64,000 bases of DNA, taken from positions 33,511,250 through 33,575,249 of the forward strand of contig OY783192.1 of assembly GCA_963678675.1 (NCBI GenBank), in the 5' to 3' direction. A model generated the notes under the pieces. The model saw only the letters and a program-made list of their open reading frames with translations. It had not been told where the DNA came from and made no database searches. How positions within the stretch are numbered: position 1 is the stretch's first letter; every line of letters starts with the position of its first letter. Source of the stretch: Xiphydria camelus. Its lineage: Eukaryota; Arthropoda; Insecta; Hymenoptera; Xiphydriidae. Below, piece by piece: positions 1-10,966 of this stretch. A program made the translations under genes and the position numbers.

Positions 1-1086
1 TGTATGCGACGGAATATTTCTCGCCGGGAAGGAAAATGTGGAAGGGAAAACATGCTTCTATATTTCACACCGCGGAGGATTGTGCAATTTGAAGCAACCT
101 CTTGTTTATATAATACATGATTCGGAGAATTAAATCGCGACGTATATATATGCTGCAAAATTTTCTATCATTTTCCAAAAAAATGTCCATCAATACCACT
201 GTCAACTTTTTGAAAGTCAACACGTGCAGCTTTTCGTATTTTCCCTTTTTCTCGTGACGAGAAACTGCGCGAAAAAATGACGGATAAGAGACATCAACGA
301 ATTTCTAACAAACATTTTAAGAGTCCTGCGGATAATTGCGAGGAAAAAAGTATTTCGTCAAAGTCCCGCGGGAAAAAGAAAATTCTGCATTCCCCGAATT
401 CGTTCAATATTGATTCAAACGAGAGGACGTATACTTTGGCACCTCCCGACCAGCGCAGTACCGAAGAACCCGAGGGAACTCTTGGCATCCACTCGGGGAA
501 AGTTCCTACCCCTCCCCTCACCGCGTCACAGCGATTTTAATATGAGAAACAAAGGATCTCGACGATCAGTCGCGGCGCCGACGACGCTACGCGAAACTGA
601 CTCTTTATTATTCGCACGAGCGACTCTGCGACGACGAGGGCGCGTGCGACGACGGACGAGGAGAATGCAACGTCACGTCGCGCGGCGTTGTCCCCCGACG
701 CGTTCGTTGTATACTTCCACTGATAGTATAATAATGAGAAAAATCGCGCCCGCCGCCACTTCGAGCGCGAGTGCGTCGTCAAAAAATCCAATTAAGACAA
801 AAAATTATGCCGTCCGCCGTCCAAAGACTGGAAGGCAGGTATTGTCGGGGGAAAAAAGTGTCATGCTCGGAACGACTGCGCGAAGAAAGAAAGGAGGAAT
901 AAATTTCGAAGCAGCTGACATTGTAATTGCAGAGTCCGAGAATATTTGGATGTAGCGCTATCGTCGTCAATAATTTCGTCCGACGTGGGAGCGTTTCATG
1001 TTAGTTTTGGTCAGTCCTGGGTGTTATACACATACGAGTATATATAAGTATCACATTTATGGTATAGAAATTATTGCATATATGCA
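1..1086. other. Non-coding stretch, no gene recognised
   Basis: AT-rich at the left, then a GC- and CpG-rich patch around 560-780. Short open frames overlap on both strands, but none has splice-bounded ends or a domain I recognise. The least implausible is 277-540 (+), an 87-codon frame with A at -3. Its composition is that of random low-complexity sequence, and I do not call it a gene. Confidence 0.5.
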
Positions 1087-1815
1087 TGTGATTTCCTGTA
1101 ATTTCGTGGTAATATCAACAGCTAAGATCCGAACCAAATGGCACTGGTTACGTTTATTTCTTCGATTAGTTGTAAAAACGCAACATGGAGAAAAAGGATT
1201 AGACATTTTTTTAATTTATCCCAGTAACAGGACTTCTCGAGGTGAAACATTGAATTTTTTAATGAACACAACGTATTTGTTTACAGTTCGTAACAGTATA
1301 AACCCGTAAACACGTGTACCTGACACATATTAATGGGAGATTAGAGTAAATTGTATCTATATATCTTTATATAGTTTCAATACTAATTTCACGAAAAAAA
1401 AGAGATTAGCAAAAGATCAAGGGAAAACCCATGAATTTTTACAGTTATCCCAATAACAGGGCTCCTCGAAGTGAAACATTGAAGTTTTTAACAGATGCAA
1501 CATACTTTTTACAATTCATAACAGCATAACCGTCAATTATATGGTAAAATTTACCAATCTCCCATTAATATGTGTCAGGTACACGTGTTTACGGGTTTAT
1601 ACTGTTACAGACTGTAAAAAAAGTGCGCTTTGTTTATTAAAAAATTCAATCTTTCACCTCGAGAAGTCCTGTTACTGGGATTCACTTGAAAAATGTCTAA
1701 TTCTTTTTCTCCGTGTTGCGTTTTTTCAACTAGTCGAAGAAATAAACGTAAACCACAGTGCCATTTGGTTCGGATCTTGGCTGTTGGTATTACCACGAAA
1801 TTACAGGAAATCACA
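1087..1815. repeat. Long inverted repeat (foldback) built on a family C MITE
   Basis: Arms 1087-1342 and 1556-1815 are reverse complements over about 256 bases with few mismatches and small indels. Shared landmarks are TGTGATTTCCTGTAATTTCG at the outer ends and ATTAATGGGAGATT at the inner ends. Each arm has an outer host-like part and an inner half of a MITE with a GGAGAAAAAGGATTAG-type terminus, so flanking DNA was duplicated in inverted orientation along with the element. The 213-bp middle contains a second left half of the same MITE. Confidence 0.85.
1390..1715. mobile_element. Family C MITE, copy 1 (inside the foldback)
   Basis: Ends read CACGAAAAAAAAGAGATTAG on the left and, as the reverse complement of the right end, CACGGAGAAAAAGAATTAG. 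The interior is a degenerate palindrome with CAGTTATCCCAATAACAGGG near the left and its complement near the right. The same element occurs at 18657 and 31074. It has no coding capacity. Confidence 0.7.
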
Positions 1816-2265
1816 GCAGATGTAACGCACCTACCGATATGCAACCCGTCGTACTAGAGTTTGTTAAAACAAACACGGAGTATGACGAAAAACGCATTTT
1901 TTCGCCGAAGTGAAAAAGAAATAGAGGGAAAGAGAAAATCACCCAAAAACGACCAAACATTTTATACCGCGGAGGGAGAGAAGGAAAAGCTCTCGTACAG
2001 CGACGCTTTTTCTCCCCTGCCGCCGGTGCGTTTATCTTCCATACCCTATTGATCCGTAAGTGATGGCGAGCGAGCGCGGCGATGGGAAGGAGGAGGAGGA
2101 GGAGGTGGTGGTGGTAGTAGAGACGAGGCGACGGCGGAGGTGGTTTTACCGTGAAAGAAAAGGAGGTAGTGCGAACGCACTCGCACGATTAGGTACGGGG
2201 ATCCTAAAAACGGGCTGCCACGAGCTCGCTCGCGAAATGAAATAATAATATTAAGATGGATAGGG

Positions 2266-2305
<40 letters not shown>

Positions 2306-2577
2306 GAGGGAGGATAGCAAGTAAGACGAGAAGGCGACCGCCTGACAGAGGGTGGGAGAGAGCTGACAGTGACGCAAGAAGCTTTTTCATCATTCTCTAC
2401 CCCCTAGCCTAACCTCACCCCGGGGAAACATCCCTCCCCCCGAACGGATCCATACGGAGAGGTGGATAGATAGGATGTAAGGTACCGGGTAGGTGTAGGA
2501 TAGCATAACCGGCGTTTAGATTTGTAAGCCGAAGGAACTCAGACGAATGTATGTAAATTGTACGGCAACTTTAGCTT
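1816..2577. other. Non-coding stretch with a GA microsatellite
   Basis: Purine-rich sequence with a GA dinucleotide run at about 2268-2300 and a GGAGGAGGAGG/GTGGTGG tract near 2085-2115. The open frames here are translations of these simple repeats. I see no gene. Confidence 0.5.
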
Positions 2578-2870
2578 CACTGTAAAAAAGATTTCTCTCT
2601 CTCTATTAAATTTAATATAATTGCGTATATGTATATGAAACTTTTATCCAATACCTACGTGATTATGAAAATTAATACACTCTGTTATGAAATGTTGGAG
2701 GAAAATTTAAAAATTATCATAAACATAGGTATTATTAGAATAAATGCAACGATTAATTTGAATCAAATTGTAATATTTTAATAATTAATTTAAGAATGGT
2801 GATTTTTTAAATCTACGTGATAAAATAAACATAAACTTTAGAACGATCGATTGTTGTAGTTTCTGTATAA
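2578..2870. mobile_element. Partial family K MITE
   Basis: Begins CACTGTAAAAAAGA and runs through TTAAATTTAATATAATTG and TTTTATCCAATACCTACGTG, segments that match, in inverse order, the complete element at 33274-33515. The right terminus is not recognisable, so this copy looks truncated or highly diverged. Confidence 0.5.
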
Positions 2871-4176
2871 ACGTCGTGACGATAATATAAATCTATCTGA
2901 GAATTGTAACGAGTTTTGAAGTATTCTTTATTCCCTTGGTAGCCAAAAAAGTGGCAACAAAAGTTGAGTATTCTGAAAGACTAAAATTTGCATGAAATTT
3001 TAATTCACTTTTTTCAGTTCACATCTAAAAATAACGCGACCTTTCGGAATTACAGTGGTATTGCTAATTCATTAAGAAGAAAATCGGAAATTAGACAATT
3101 CAAGGTCAATAAATTTCTTAATCGAAAAACAGGAGTAGATATCCAAAGTTATATAAAATATATCGGAGCATATCTTGGCATTTTTATGGTCAAAATTTTA
3201 GTCCTGGTCCACCACCAAGTATCCACACTGTTTACAAGCCCATATTCGCATGTGTGTAAACGTACATAATTTCTTTCCAGCTACCCTCGCGAATACTGTT
3301 TAAATATATCGTTGCCTACTTTAAACGCCACCGTTCGATTCCCCGACAGCCACTTTCGTAACTCGATCGGGTAATAAAATGGCACAGCCGCACGCGGCAG
3401 ATCTCCTCGCGATTAAATCGGAGGCAGCTTTTTCCTCCTCTTTAGAGCTATGGACTCTCCGTGCTTCACCTCGCGGCTACAAATAAATGCTAATTATTAC
3501 CTAATTAGCTTCCCCTTTTAACCAGAGCACAAGTATTAATGGCGCAAAAGCTACATTTGGGCCGGAATCCGAGAACGGGATGGCGAGATGCGGAGTAGGG
3601 AGGCCGACAAGTCAGGACCGGCGAGCCTCGACTCGACCTCGAGGATACGCGCACGCGAGGCCACGAAGTATTTTCTTCCACGAATCGTATTGATCGCTTC
3701 GAAACGCGGTTGAGACACCTCATATCCGCAGCCCCGCGGAAAGAGGCAGGTGGGCGTCGGCGTCGGGCACCCCATGTCGAGCGGTCCTTCTCGCTTCCCC
3801 CGCGCGCGACAGGGGTGGAAACGTGTGGTGCCAGGGGGTGCACACCCCCCGCGTGTGTAAGCACGGCCATCGTCGGCACGACGGCCATCTTGAATACACC
3901 CCCGAAACCGGGATTCGATGTGCCTCGGTTACCGGCGAGTTCTTTCTTTCTTTCTTTGTCGCTTTTTGTATGTATATTCTCTCGCGGTGAAAATCGAGCG
4001 AGAAGTGATCTCATGAATGAAGTAAAACGATCTCTCCGGTTCGTACCTTTAACGAGCGCTAAACTACCCCTCGATCGACGCGGCACGCATCGAAACGAAT
4101 AGACGGATGGTTCAACGATATTTTTGGCTTTCGCTGTGGCGACTAAAAATATTGGCGCGACAATAAGACTCTCGAA
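2871..4176. other. Non-coding stretch, no gene recognised
   Basis: AT-rich to about 3300, then GC/CpG-rich (3340-4090). The longest open frame, on the - strand at 3505-4086, is arginine/serine/proline-rich in the way random GC-rich DNA is, and overlaps an equally open frame on the other strand. No domain or splice structure was seen. Confidence 0.4.
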
Positions 4177-4438
4177 TACTGAGAAAAATAATTAGATTGA
4201 AATAACAAAACGCATGTAATTAAACGCATTTAGTTATTCTAACTAAAATACTGATCAGAGCTGAATCAAATATCAAGTTATTCTAACTAAATGTCTAGTT
4301 ATTCCAACAAAAAGTTTAGTTATTCTAATCAAAAAGTGGTTAATTTCATCAAGCAGATTGAGGACCAATATTTCACTAAACGCTTTGATCATGATCTTCG
4401 GGATTTCGGTTAAATTGACAAAGTTATTTTTCTCGGTG
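4177..4438. mobile_element. Family A MITE, copy 1
   Basis: Left end ACTGAGAAAAATAATTAG, right end TTATTTTTCTCGGTG, an inverted pair. The interior carries tandem degenerate units of the type TTTAGTTATTCTAACCAAA, then a block like GGACCAATATTTCACTAAAC. This is the same element as at 12523, 25124, 29051, 36143, 38011 and 41359. Non-autonomous and non-coding. Confidence 0.85.
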
Positions 4439-4773
4439 CAGCAATAGGAGTCAGTTGCTACAGAAATATTGGGTCCACAAACAGCTTGTAGTCATGATGA
4501 TTGCAAATATAATATTTCTGGACCACCTAAATATTCGTTTTCATGAAAAGCGTCTTCTTTCAACAATTACCGATACAAAAATGCTACCAACGACGATACA
4601 GCCGAATCAATTGAACCAGAGCCCAGAATCGGAACGTATTTCGACCAGGCGAGCCAAGGTTTAACAAGTTAATTACCAAAGGACAAATATAACCAGTCCG
4701 CGCGCCTAACTCGCCTATACGAACGGGTTAACGGATCGCGAGTTCGGTCGAAACTGGTCTCCCGGTCCCGCGG

Positions 4774-4780
4774 TATATAA
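4774..4780 (+). promoter_or_regulatory. Candidate TATA box
   Basis: TATATAA lies in a GC-rich context (CGCGGTATATAAACGCGATC), with a pyrimidine-flanked ACTCAC about 28 bases downstream that could act as an initiator. No convincing coding exon follows within 400 bases, so this is only a sequence-level candidate. Confidence 0.25.
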
Positions 4781-5118
4781 ACGCGATCCCTAACGAAGGC
4801 ACGTACTCACGCACGGACACACGTATGCAAATACAACGCGAGGCCAGGGGTTGGGCCACAGAGACGAGGGGGAAGGTGGGAGCGAAGAGCGCACCGCTCG
4901 CGTCGTCGACCTTCCGGTTCTCTCGGTTCCCGCCGGTCCCATACCGATCGGACCGAGAACCGGATCCGTCAGATCTGGCCGCGTGGTGTACCTAGTCGCC
5001 GACGCGCGAGAAACTCTCGTCGGGCCTGCTGTACCGTCGGCGCGCCGGAAATCGCAGATCGAGGGAGGTTTTCCGGAGGAGGATTAATTCTGGACGCGAG
5101 ATCGGCCTTACAACCCTC

Positions 5119-5480
5119 GAGTAAAAAAAATTACGCCCATTTGGGTAAAACGTTATCAAAAATGGATCATTCTCGATGTGGTCTAAAAATGATCCGAAGA
5201 ATAAGAATATTATGATCTTCACATGTGGTACATTTTTCATTACATTCCGATGCAGGTACTTTCATTTTGAAAATGATATTCGAATATTTCATGAATTTGA
5301 ACTGGTTACTTTCATTCTCAAATTGGAAGCCGTTCCAAATGTCATCAAAAATGGATAAAAATTAGATAAAAAAAGGGGCCCCCCAGTAGGATAATAATAT
5401 TCTTTTCCCCTTCGGGTCACTTTTCGATCACATCGAGAATGATCCATTTTTTATCATACTTTAATCAAATTGGCATGAAA
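5119..5480. mobile_element. Family D palindromic element, copy 1
   Basis: An inner pair at 5162-5178 and 5430-5451 carries ATGGATCATTCTCGATGTG and its complement CACATCGAGAATGATCCAT. Outer sequences related to the MITE-like GTAAAAAA.T..GCCAATTTG ends follow. The interior is weakly symmetrical (TTTCATTTTGAAAATGAT). It is related to 5649-5950 and 51202-52450. Confidence 0.6.
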
Positions 5481-5648
5481 TCTGTTTACTCGGGCCGATA
5501 AAACGATGATATTCGTACAATATTTTTCTATAACCGTGGCGATAAAAAAGTGCAACGTGCACCGATATACTCCGATGAAAGCACGTAAATTATTGCGTTT
5601 CGAACTGAAAGTCACGCTTGTCGCGATAAAAGCTAGCATACTTCGTCC

Positions 5649-5950
5649 TGGGTAAAAAATGTGATGCCAATTTGATCAAAATATGATAGAAAATCAGTCG
5701 ATAAGAATCTCATTATAATCTTAATGTGAATCATTTCTGATCTCATTTTGCATCCATTTTTGATCAGATTTCGATCTACTTTCAATTTTAAAATGAAATT
5801 TAATGATATTTAATCAGTTTAAAATGACTATTTCTATTTTCAAATTAAAAGTAGACCAAACTGTAATAAGAAATGGATACAAAGGAGATAAAAAATTACT
5901 AAGGTTAAGATCATAATAATGTTATTCACATTGAAAATGATCTATTCTCG
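5649..5950. mobile_element. Family D element, copy 2 (preserves an empty site)
   Basis: Begins GTAAAAAATGTGATGCCAAT and ends near CACATTGAAAATGATC. Around 5765-5785 it reads GATTTCGATCTACTTTCAAT. This is the uninterrupted version of the site at which the pogo-like element at 51359-52291 is inserted in another copy. It therefore gives independent evidence for the boundaries of that insertion. Confidence 0.6.
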
Positions 5951-6244
5951 GTCGCTGATAATAAGGACGAGCTGATCAAATCAACATCAAATTTCTTTAC
6001 TCGAAGTTATTTTCTTTTATTACCGCACTAATTACGCGAGAGAAATCAATTAAAATTGTACGAAATGACGGAATAGATACATCCAATTCGATCACGATCA
6101 TCTCGTCGCTCATAAACGTCCATCCCGACTGACGTACACAATGGTTTAGCGAAGATTACACCTTAATCTACAAAAAAGCTCTATTGGTAGCCGCGGGCCG
6201 AAAGTTTCCCGAACAACGAGATAATCGCGATTTAATTAGACGGG

Positions 6245-6280
<36 letters not shown>

Positions 6281-7212
6281 CGTTCCCTCTTCATTCTTCG
6301 GGGAGTACACGCGCGCAGTTGTCTATAGAAACTCCGGGGACGAACTGTTCACTGAACGAATTAACATCGCGATATTTAGAAACGCCGTAATTCCGTGGAA
6401 CTTTGATCCCCGACGTCGAGTCGAAGCCGAACAAACGGAGCCTCCTCCTCCTCCTCCTCCTCCTCCTCCTCCCCTCCGCCCGAAAATCACCGTCCTCGGG
6501 GCGCCTCAAAATTATTACTTTTCCATTTAACGCTCGAGCCGATAAAAGAGAAGTCCTACTCCGCTCCCGAAATTTATCCCGCGGAATCCGAGACGCCAGG
6601 TCCCACGCGCGGATCCTCTCGGACATCGCGATAGGCACGCGGACGCGAAACACGAACGCGTCTTGAACGCAAAGGGCGATGACTGAAGGTGGTATACCTA
6701 CGCGCGGGAGCGCGCGTTCGAAAGCGAACCCTGGGGCCTTCCCCTCTCGCCGTCTCCCCCACCAAGGGACCGAAGGCCCAGGTTCATGCCCAGTTTTTAT
6801 CGAGGTGCTTTGTTCTAGCCCCACGGCGCGACCCTTTGCGCATACGTCGCATCACAATGTGTCGTTTTTTCTTATTCCGGGGCCGGTTATAGGCGCGCGA
6901 TGTGCGGGGCGCCTCGGCACGGCGCTGAGGGTCGACGACGCTGCCAACCTCTGCTCTGAGGCCGCGCCACAGCATCCGACGAGATCTGGAGCTCGTCGAG
7001 GTTGCTCTCTCGAGTTTTCGTAGCGGAATAAATTGATGAAAGGTGCGATAGAATTTAGAGAAAGATTTCGAATCTCCAATTTTCTATGCGAAGAAATTGG
7101 ATGGAGTCTGGGGTGTATTTAGCGTTCGAGGAAGAACCCGAAGAGAAACCTGAGTAGAAATCTCTCCGAGCATATTCGACGTCGCATAAAGACATTGTCG
7201 GGTGATATATTA
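5951..7212. other. Non-coding stretch with CT and CTC simple repeats
   Basis: Contains a CT run at about 6248-6278 and a CTC trinucleotide run at about 6442-6473. The GC-rich part (6400-7020) is open on several frames at once, which argues against coding. The - strand frame at 6291-6824 includes a poly-arginine stretch that is only the translation of the CTC repeat. Confidence 0.5.
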
Positions 7213-7423
7213 TACGGAAAAAAATTAATCATAGGATTTATAAAGTTTGTGGTAAATTTCGAGACAAGGCCAATTTATCGAGGCCAATTTATTGTTATGA
7301 TAACTATAATTTTAGTAAAAATTACAGCAAGACTCTTGCAACTTCTACAAATTGTACGATAACTTTTTCTAAAATTGTAGTTATCCACAAACTTTGTAAA
7401 CGCTATTATTTATTTTTTCCGTG
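7213..7423. mobile_element. Family B MITE, copy 1
   Basis: Left end ACGGAAAAAAATTAATC, right end TTATTTTTTCCGTG, flanked on both sides by TA (7211-7212 and 7424-7425), the expected Tc1/mariner-type target duplication. The interior has ACAAGGCCAATTTAT, TTTTAGTAAAAATTACAGC and a complementary distal half. Copies are at 11081, 22812 and 42280. Confidence 0.85.
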
Positions 7424-9369
7424 TACAATTCGACCTTATTCGGGGAACTTCGATCTGGAACTGATCAGGTCCTGATCGAAACTATCATACAAAATATAAT
7501 TATGTTATAACCCAATAAATCATGAAACGCCCAACTCAATCCCGAGATCGGGTATCTATCTAGTACACACACACCCGAAGAGTATAATTTTCATTCTTTT
7601 ATTATCAATTAGTTTCAATTTTAATTATGGCGGTTTGATCCTCATCGGGATACTGAAAGAGGATACTATAAGGACGAGCTGATCGGGATCGAGGCTAAAA
7701 TTGCGCTGCACACGACTACTTAAAGCCCTTATCAGGTCCCTATCACATAACCCAATCGAGTCCCGAATTACTTGATCAGGACATGGTCAGAGAGGATCCT
7801 GATTTAAATTTCTACTGGGGAAGCACCGCTAAAAAAAAAAAGTATTCTTACACGAAGCGGAAGCGAATTCTCTTGAAACTTCGAAAACCAGCGTTCCTTT
7901 CCGCTTCATCGAAACAACCTTTGCCCCACTGAAAGAAACTCTCCGATATCAAAGTACCACGCCCACTTAAATCCCAACTCGCGAACCGAGCACTTCTTTC
8001 CGTACGCTGCTGCAGGCAATTACGGACGTCGATACGAGCTAATTTTTCGATGCAATCCGACGTGCTACGGTGTATCGTTGGATCATCTCGCACACGCGAA
8101 GAGGGGAGCGATAAAAAGAGGGAGAGAGGAAGCTGGAAAGACGCGGGAGCCTGTTTCGCTGCGAAGGGGCGATCCTGACCCGCCTGTCGTTTCATTTGCA
8201 TACGCTCGCACTCTACGTGCCTGAGAATCCGACCTGGACGCGTCGAGAGACGAGGTCGACGACGCCGAGCGTCGAGCGGAAGACGGGAGATCCCTACAAA
8301 AAGATACACCGACGTACGAGGGGCGTGCGTGTGTCGCGCCGCGCCTCGCTACGCGTGTACTGACGCATCTGCATGCGTGCACCGGGGCGGGAAAAAGAGA
8401 GAGAGAGAAAGGGAGGGGGGAGACTCTCGTTAATTCTGATGAATATGCGAGATCACGTCGCGGAATAACATCCCAATAAATCGTCCACATATGGGAAGCC
8501 TAAGCTCCGCGAGGGCCTCTCCGCTCGTCGGCGCGGAGTTTCTGGCCCGGTAAGCCGTGCGGGGATAGGTCGCGCGGAAGGAGCCGCCGCGCGGTGGATC
8601 CCGGGAGCGCGTCGTGTGGGCGGCGGGTAGCCCATGTGCGAGGAAATTGCATCCGAACCAGTTTGACGTGGCGCGGTTCGACCGAGTTATCGATGCGCGT
8701 ATAAATCCGGCTCGCGCGATAATTATAGGTCGTCGATCGACCTCGATCATATATTCGGGGAAGCTTTCTTTTATTTTAGTGGCTTTTATTATAGTCCATG
8801 TGGAGGCGAAGGACTGGAGTCGTCCGCTGTGATAACCTTGCATAGAATGAGCGATACCCGTATGGAAATTTGCCCAGATTAGCCCAATTAATAATTGGGC
8901 GCCCCATTTTAAATAAAATATAATAAATCGAATAGATACAATTGTGTTTGCTTTATTTCTGTACCGGAAGTAAAAATAATTCTGGAAATTTAGAATTTAT
9001 TCCGAACTTTTAGTGACTGGAATTTGGGTCAGGTGATACGATGTAGTATTAGCGTTTAGTTGGGGCTACATTGGGTACCCCAATCTGGCCCCAACTGAGG
9101 TACCTAATCACTACCCTAGCAAGAGAAATATTGTATAATTTTTATATTTTAATGTTGATAGCATCGCCTCAGAAACTTTACTAACTTTATTATGATGACA
9201 TTGGTAATAAATATATAATATATTACATTTTCTTTGATAATTGCGTTTTTAATAGTCTAGAGCATTTTTCAAATTGAGTGGAGTAACATAAATATAATGA
9301 TAAATTAGCCATTTGTATTACAAAATAAATAAAATTGAGATCTATTCCATATTTAGTGTAGAGATTGGA
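7424..9369. other. Non-coding stretch, no gene recognised
   Basis: Mixed composition. A GC-rich block (7850-8840) has overlapping open frames on the - strand without recognisable domains or conserved-looking codon use. A small inverted pair TTGGGGC/GCCCCAA lies near 9060-9105. No gene called. Confidence 0.4.
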
Positions 9370-9571
9370 TTTAGTGAAATTTTAGTGACCTTTTAGTGAC
9401 TTTAGTGACGTTTTTAATGATCTTTTAGTGAGGTTATTAGAAGACGTCACTAAAATGTCACTAAAGTCACTAAAAGTTCACTAAAAGGTCACTAAAAGGT
9501 CACTAAAATTTCACTAAAATGTGACTAAAATTTCACCAGTCACTAAAAGGTCACTAAAAATGTCACCAAAC
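9370..9571. repeat. Foldback made of repeated TTTAGTGAC / GTCACTAAA units
   Basis: The left half (9370-9435) has units like TTTTAGTGACC and the right half (9447-9571) at least nine units like GGTCACTAAAA, each 10-12 bases long. The unit is tandem within each arm and inverted between arms. This architecture is typical of Foldback-type elements with tandemly repeated termini. A smaller hairpin with related words lies at 30840-30892. Confidence 0.75.
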
Positions 9572-9595
9572 TACATCCGGAATCCGATGAATAAA

Positions 9596-9805
9596 CAGTT
9601 AAAAATGTTGTGTCCAAATCAGTCCATTCATATTTCTGTATGTTAAAGTAAACCGAATTTTCGTGTTATAATCCAACATCGTTCATATTAAAATTAACGC
9701 AAAGATTATTAAAAATAACACGAAGTATATCAACCCACACAAAGAATCAGTTGGTTCTGACGTAGAAATATAGCTGGACCGATTCCAACGCAAAATTTCC
9801 AACTG
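9596..9805. mobile_element. Family M MITE, copy 1
   Basis: The right end reads ACCGATTCCAACGCAAAATT then TCCAACTG. The left end is the diverged complement CAGTTAAAAATGTTGTGTCC. The same termini (CAGTTGGAAATTTTGTATTG) occur at 12281-12465 and 63711. The interior alternates AACATT/AATGTT words around a TTAAAATTAACGCAAAG core. Confidence 0.65.
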
Positions 9806-10450
9806 TGCAAAAAAGATTATATGAACGACTCGTCTTATCAATCGCTCATCATTCGTGTAATACATTTCTCGTTCGACCGAACGGCAAAGGAAGAGGAAAA
9901 TCGAAAGAACGATTCAAACGAGGAGGTGTCAAACTCCAACCGAGCTGATTAAGGTATAAGCGTACGACGTTGCTTGCGTACCTGTGCACAATGTACCCCC
10001 TGGTGCATCTCAAATATTTAGCATATCAAAAGACCACTTTCCCGCGGCGGCGAGCATGTACCAACGCGAATGGCGCATTCAAGGCGAGCGCGCGCGCACG
10101 AGTGGCGAGAATAAATTAATTGGACGAATCGAGTCGAGTCGACCTACCGATAATAACCGAGTAGCGGTCATAATTGAAGACGGTTGGAAGTTAATCAAAG
10201 AGTCAATAGTCGCCGGTGCGGCTGGAGCGTTCGTACGACGAGCTGCACGGGTATACCTATAATCGAGTCGCGCAACCCCTTTCTCCCGCGACACCCCTTC
10301 CACTTTCTCCGCTCTCACTCCGGCAAGATCGACCGGAGCTAATTGCATTAATTTATTCCCGATCCTCTCCGAGTAATTTCAGATCCCACCGTCGCGGGCT
10401 AATCACGCCCCTAAAAGGACTCGCTCTCCTTTCCTTCCTCGTCGTCTCAC
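9806..10450. other. Non-coding or intronic stretch downstream of the candidate exon
   Basis: If the - strand candidate at 10451-10637 is a real first exon, this is its intron. The sequence is GC-rich from about 10030, with no second exon that I could connect in phase. Confidence 0.3.
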
Positions 10451-10637
10451 CTCCCCCATCCACCCTAGACCGCCGCTCCCCATCCTCCGCGAGGATTACT
10501 GCAAAATTCTCCCTCGTCTGCTGCAATTCTACGACGGGATGCGCGATACCGTCGATGGCCTTCGAATCAGCGTCGTCATCGGAACTCTCGTCGCGGTTGT
10601 TCTCCTTTTCTTCGTCTTCTTCTACCCTTCCCTCCAT
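10451..10637 (-). CDS. Candidate first coding exon of an unidentified acidic protein
   Basis: Reading the - strand, an ATG at 10637-10635 opens a frame whose first ~25 residues are strongly acidic (EEDEEKENN, then SSDDDAD), followed by a less biased part containing IDGIAHPVVELQQTREN. At 10450-10445 the sequence is GAG|GTGAGAC, a strong splice donor, giving a 62-codon exon ending in phase 1. Codon use (GAG/GAC/AAG mixed with GAA/GAT) looks more coding-like than the opposite strand, which gives a serine/proline run. The frame also stays open past the donor to 10353. I do not recognise the product and found no downstream exon. It could be chance in GC-rich DNA or the 5' end of a gene running leftward. 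Confidence 0.3.
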
Positions 10638-10966
10638 TCCGCGCTCTCTTAATCTAAATCGGTGAGAGTCACTGGCAATCGGGAAATAATTACTGATTCT
10701 CTCGGTTTTAAGGATACCATTGAAATTTATAGAGGCATATTTTTACTTAGAACTGGAGATCAGTGATGATTCGCCACTGATTGACGAGCAGTGTTTCGCT
10801 TATTCGGATGTAGAAGGTGTATAATTTTCGAATTGAGTATTTTTTTGACGAATCTAGATAAAATACCGGAGTAATTTAGAGAATCGAACATGTTAATTGA
10901 ATTGCATACAAATTGCCTAAAAACTCATTATATACCCATGATGATGAAAAAATCTGAAGGAATCCA

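Noticed and set aside
3325..3355. GTTCGATTCCCCG resembling a tRNA T-arm
   Set aside because: The T-stem does not pair and no cloverleaf surrounds it.
3505..4086. 193-codon minus-strand frame
   Set aside because: Composition is typical of GC-rich non-coding sequence (Arg, Ser, Pro, Ala); shadow frames on both strands; no recognisable motif.
6291..6824. 177-codon minus-strand frame with an arginine run
   Set aside because: Overlaps equally open frames in GC-rich DNA; the arginine run is the CTC repeat; no domain or splice evidence.
9370..9571. Possible CRISPR-like array of short regular repeats
   Set aside because: Units are 10-12 bases with no unique spacers and are inverted between halves; the genome is eukaryotic.
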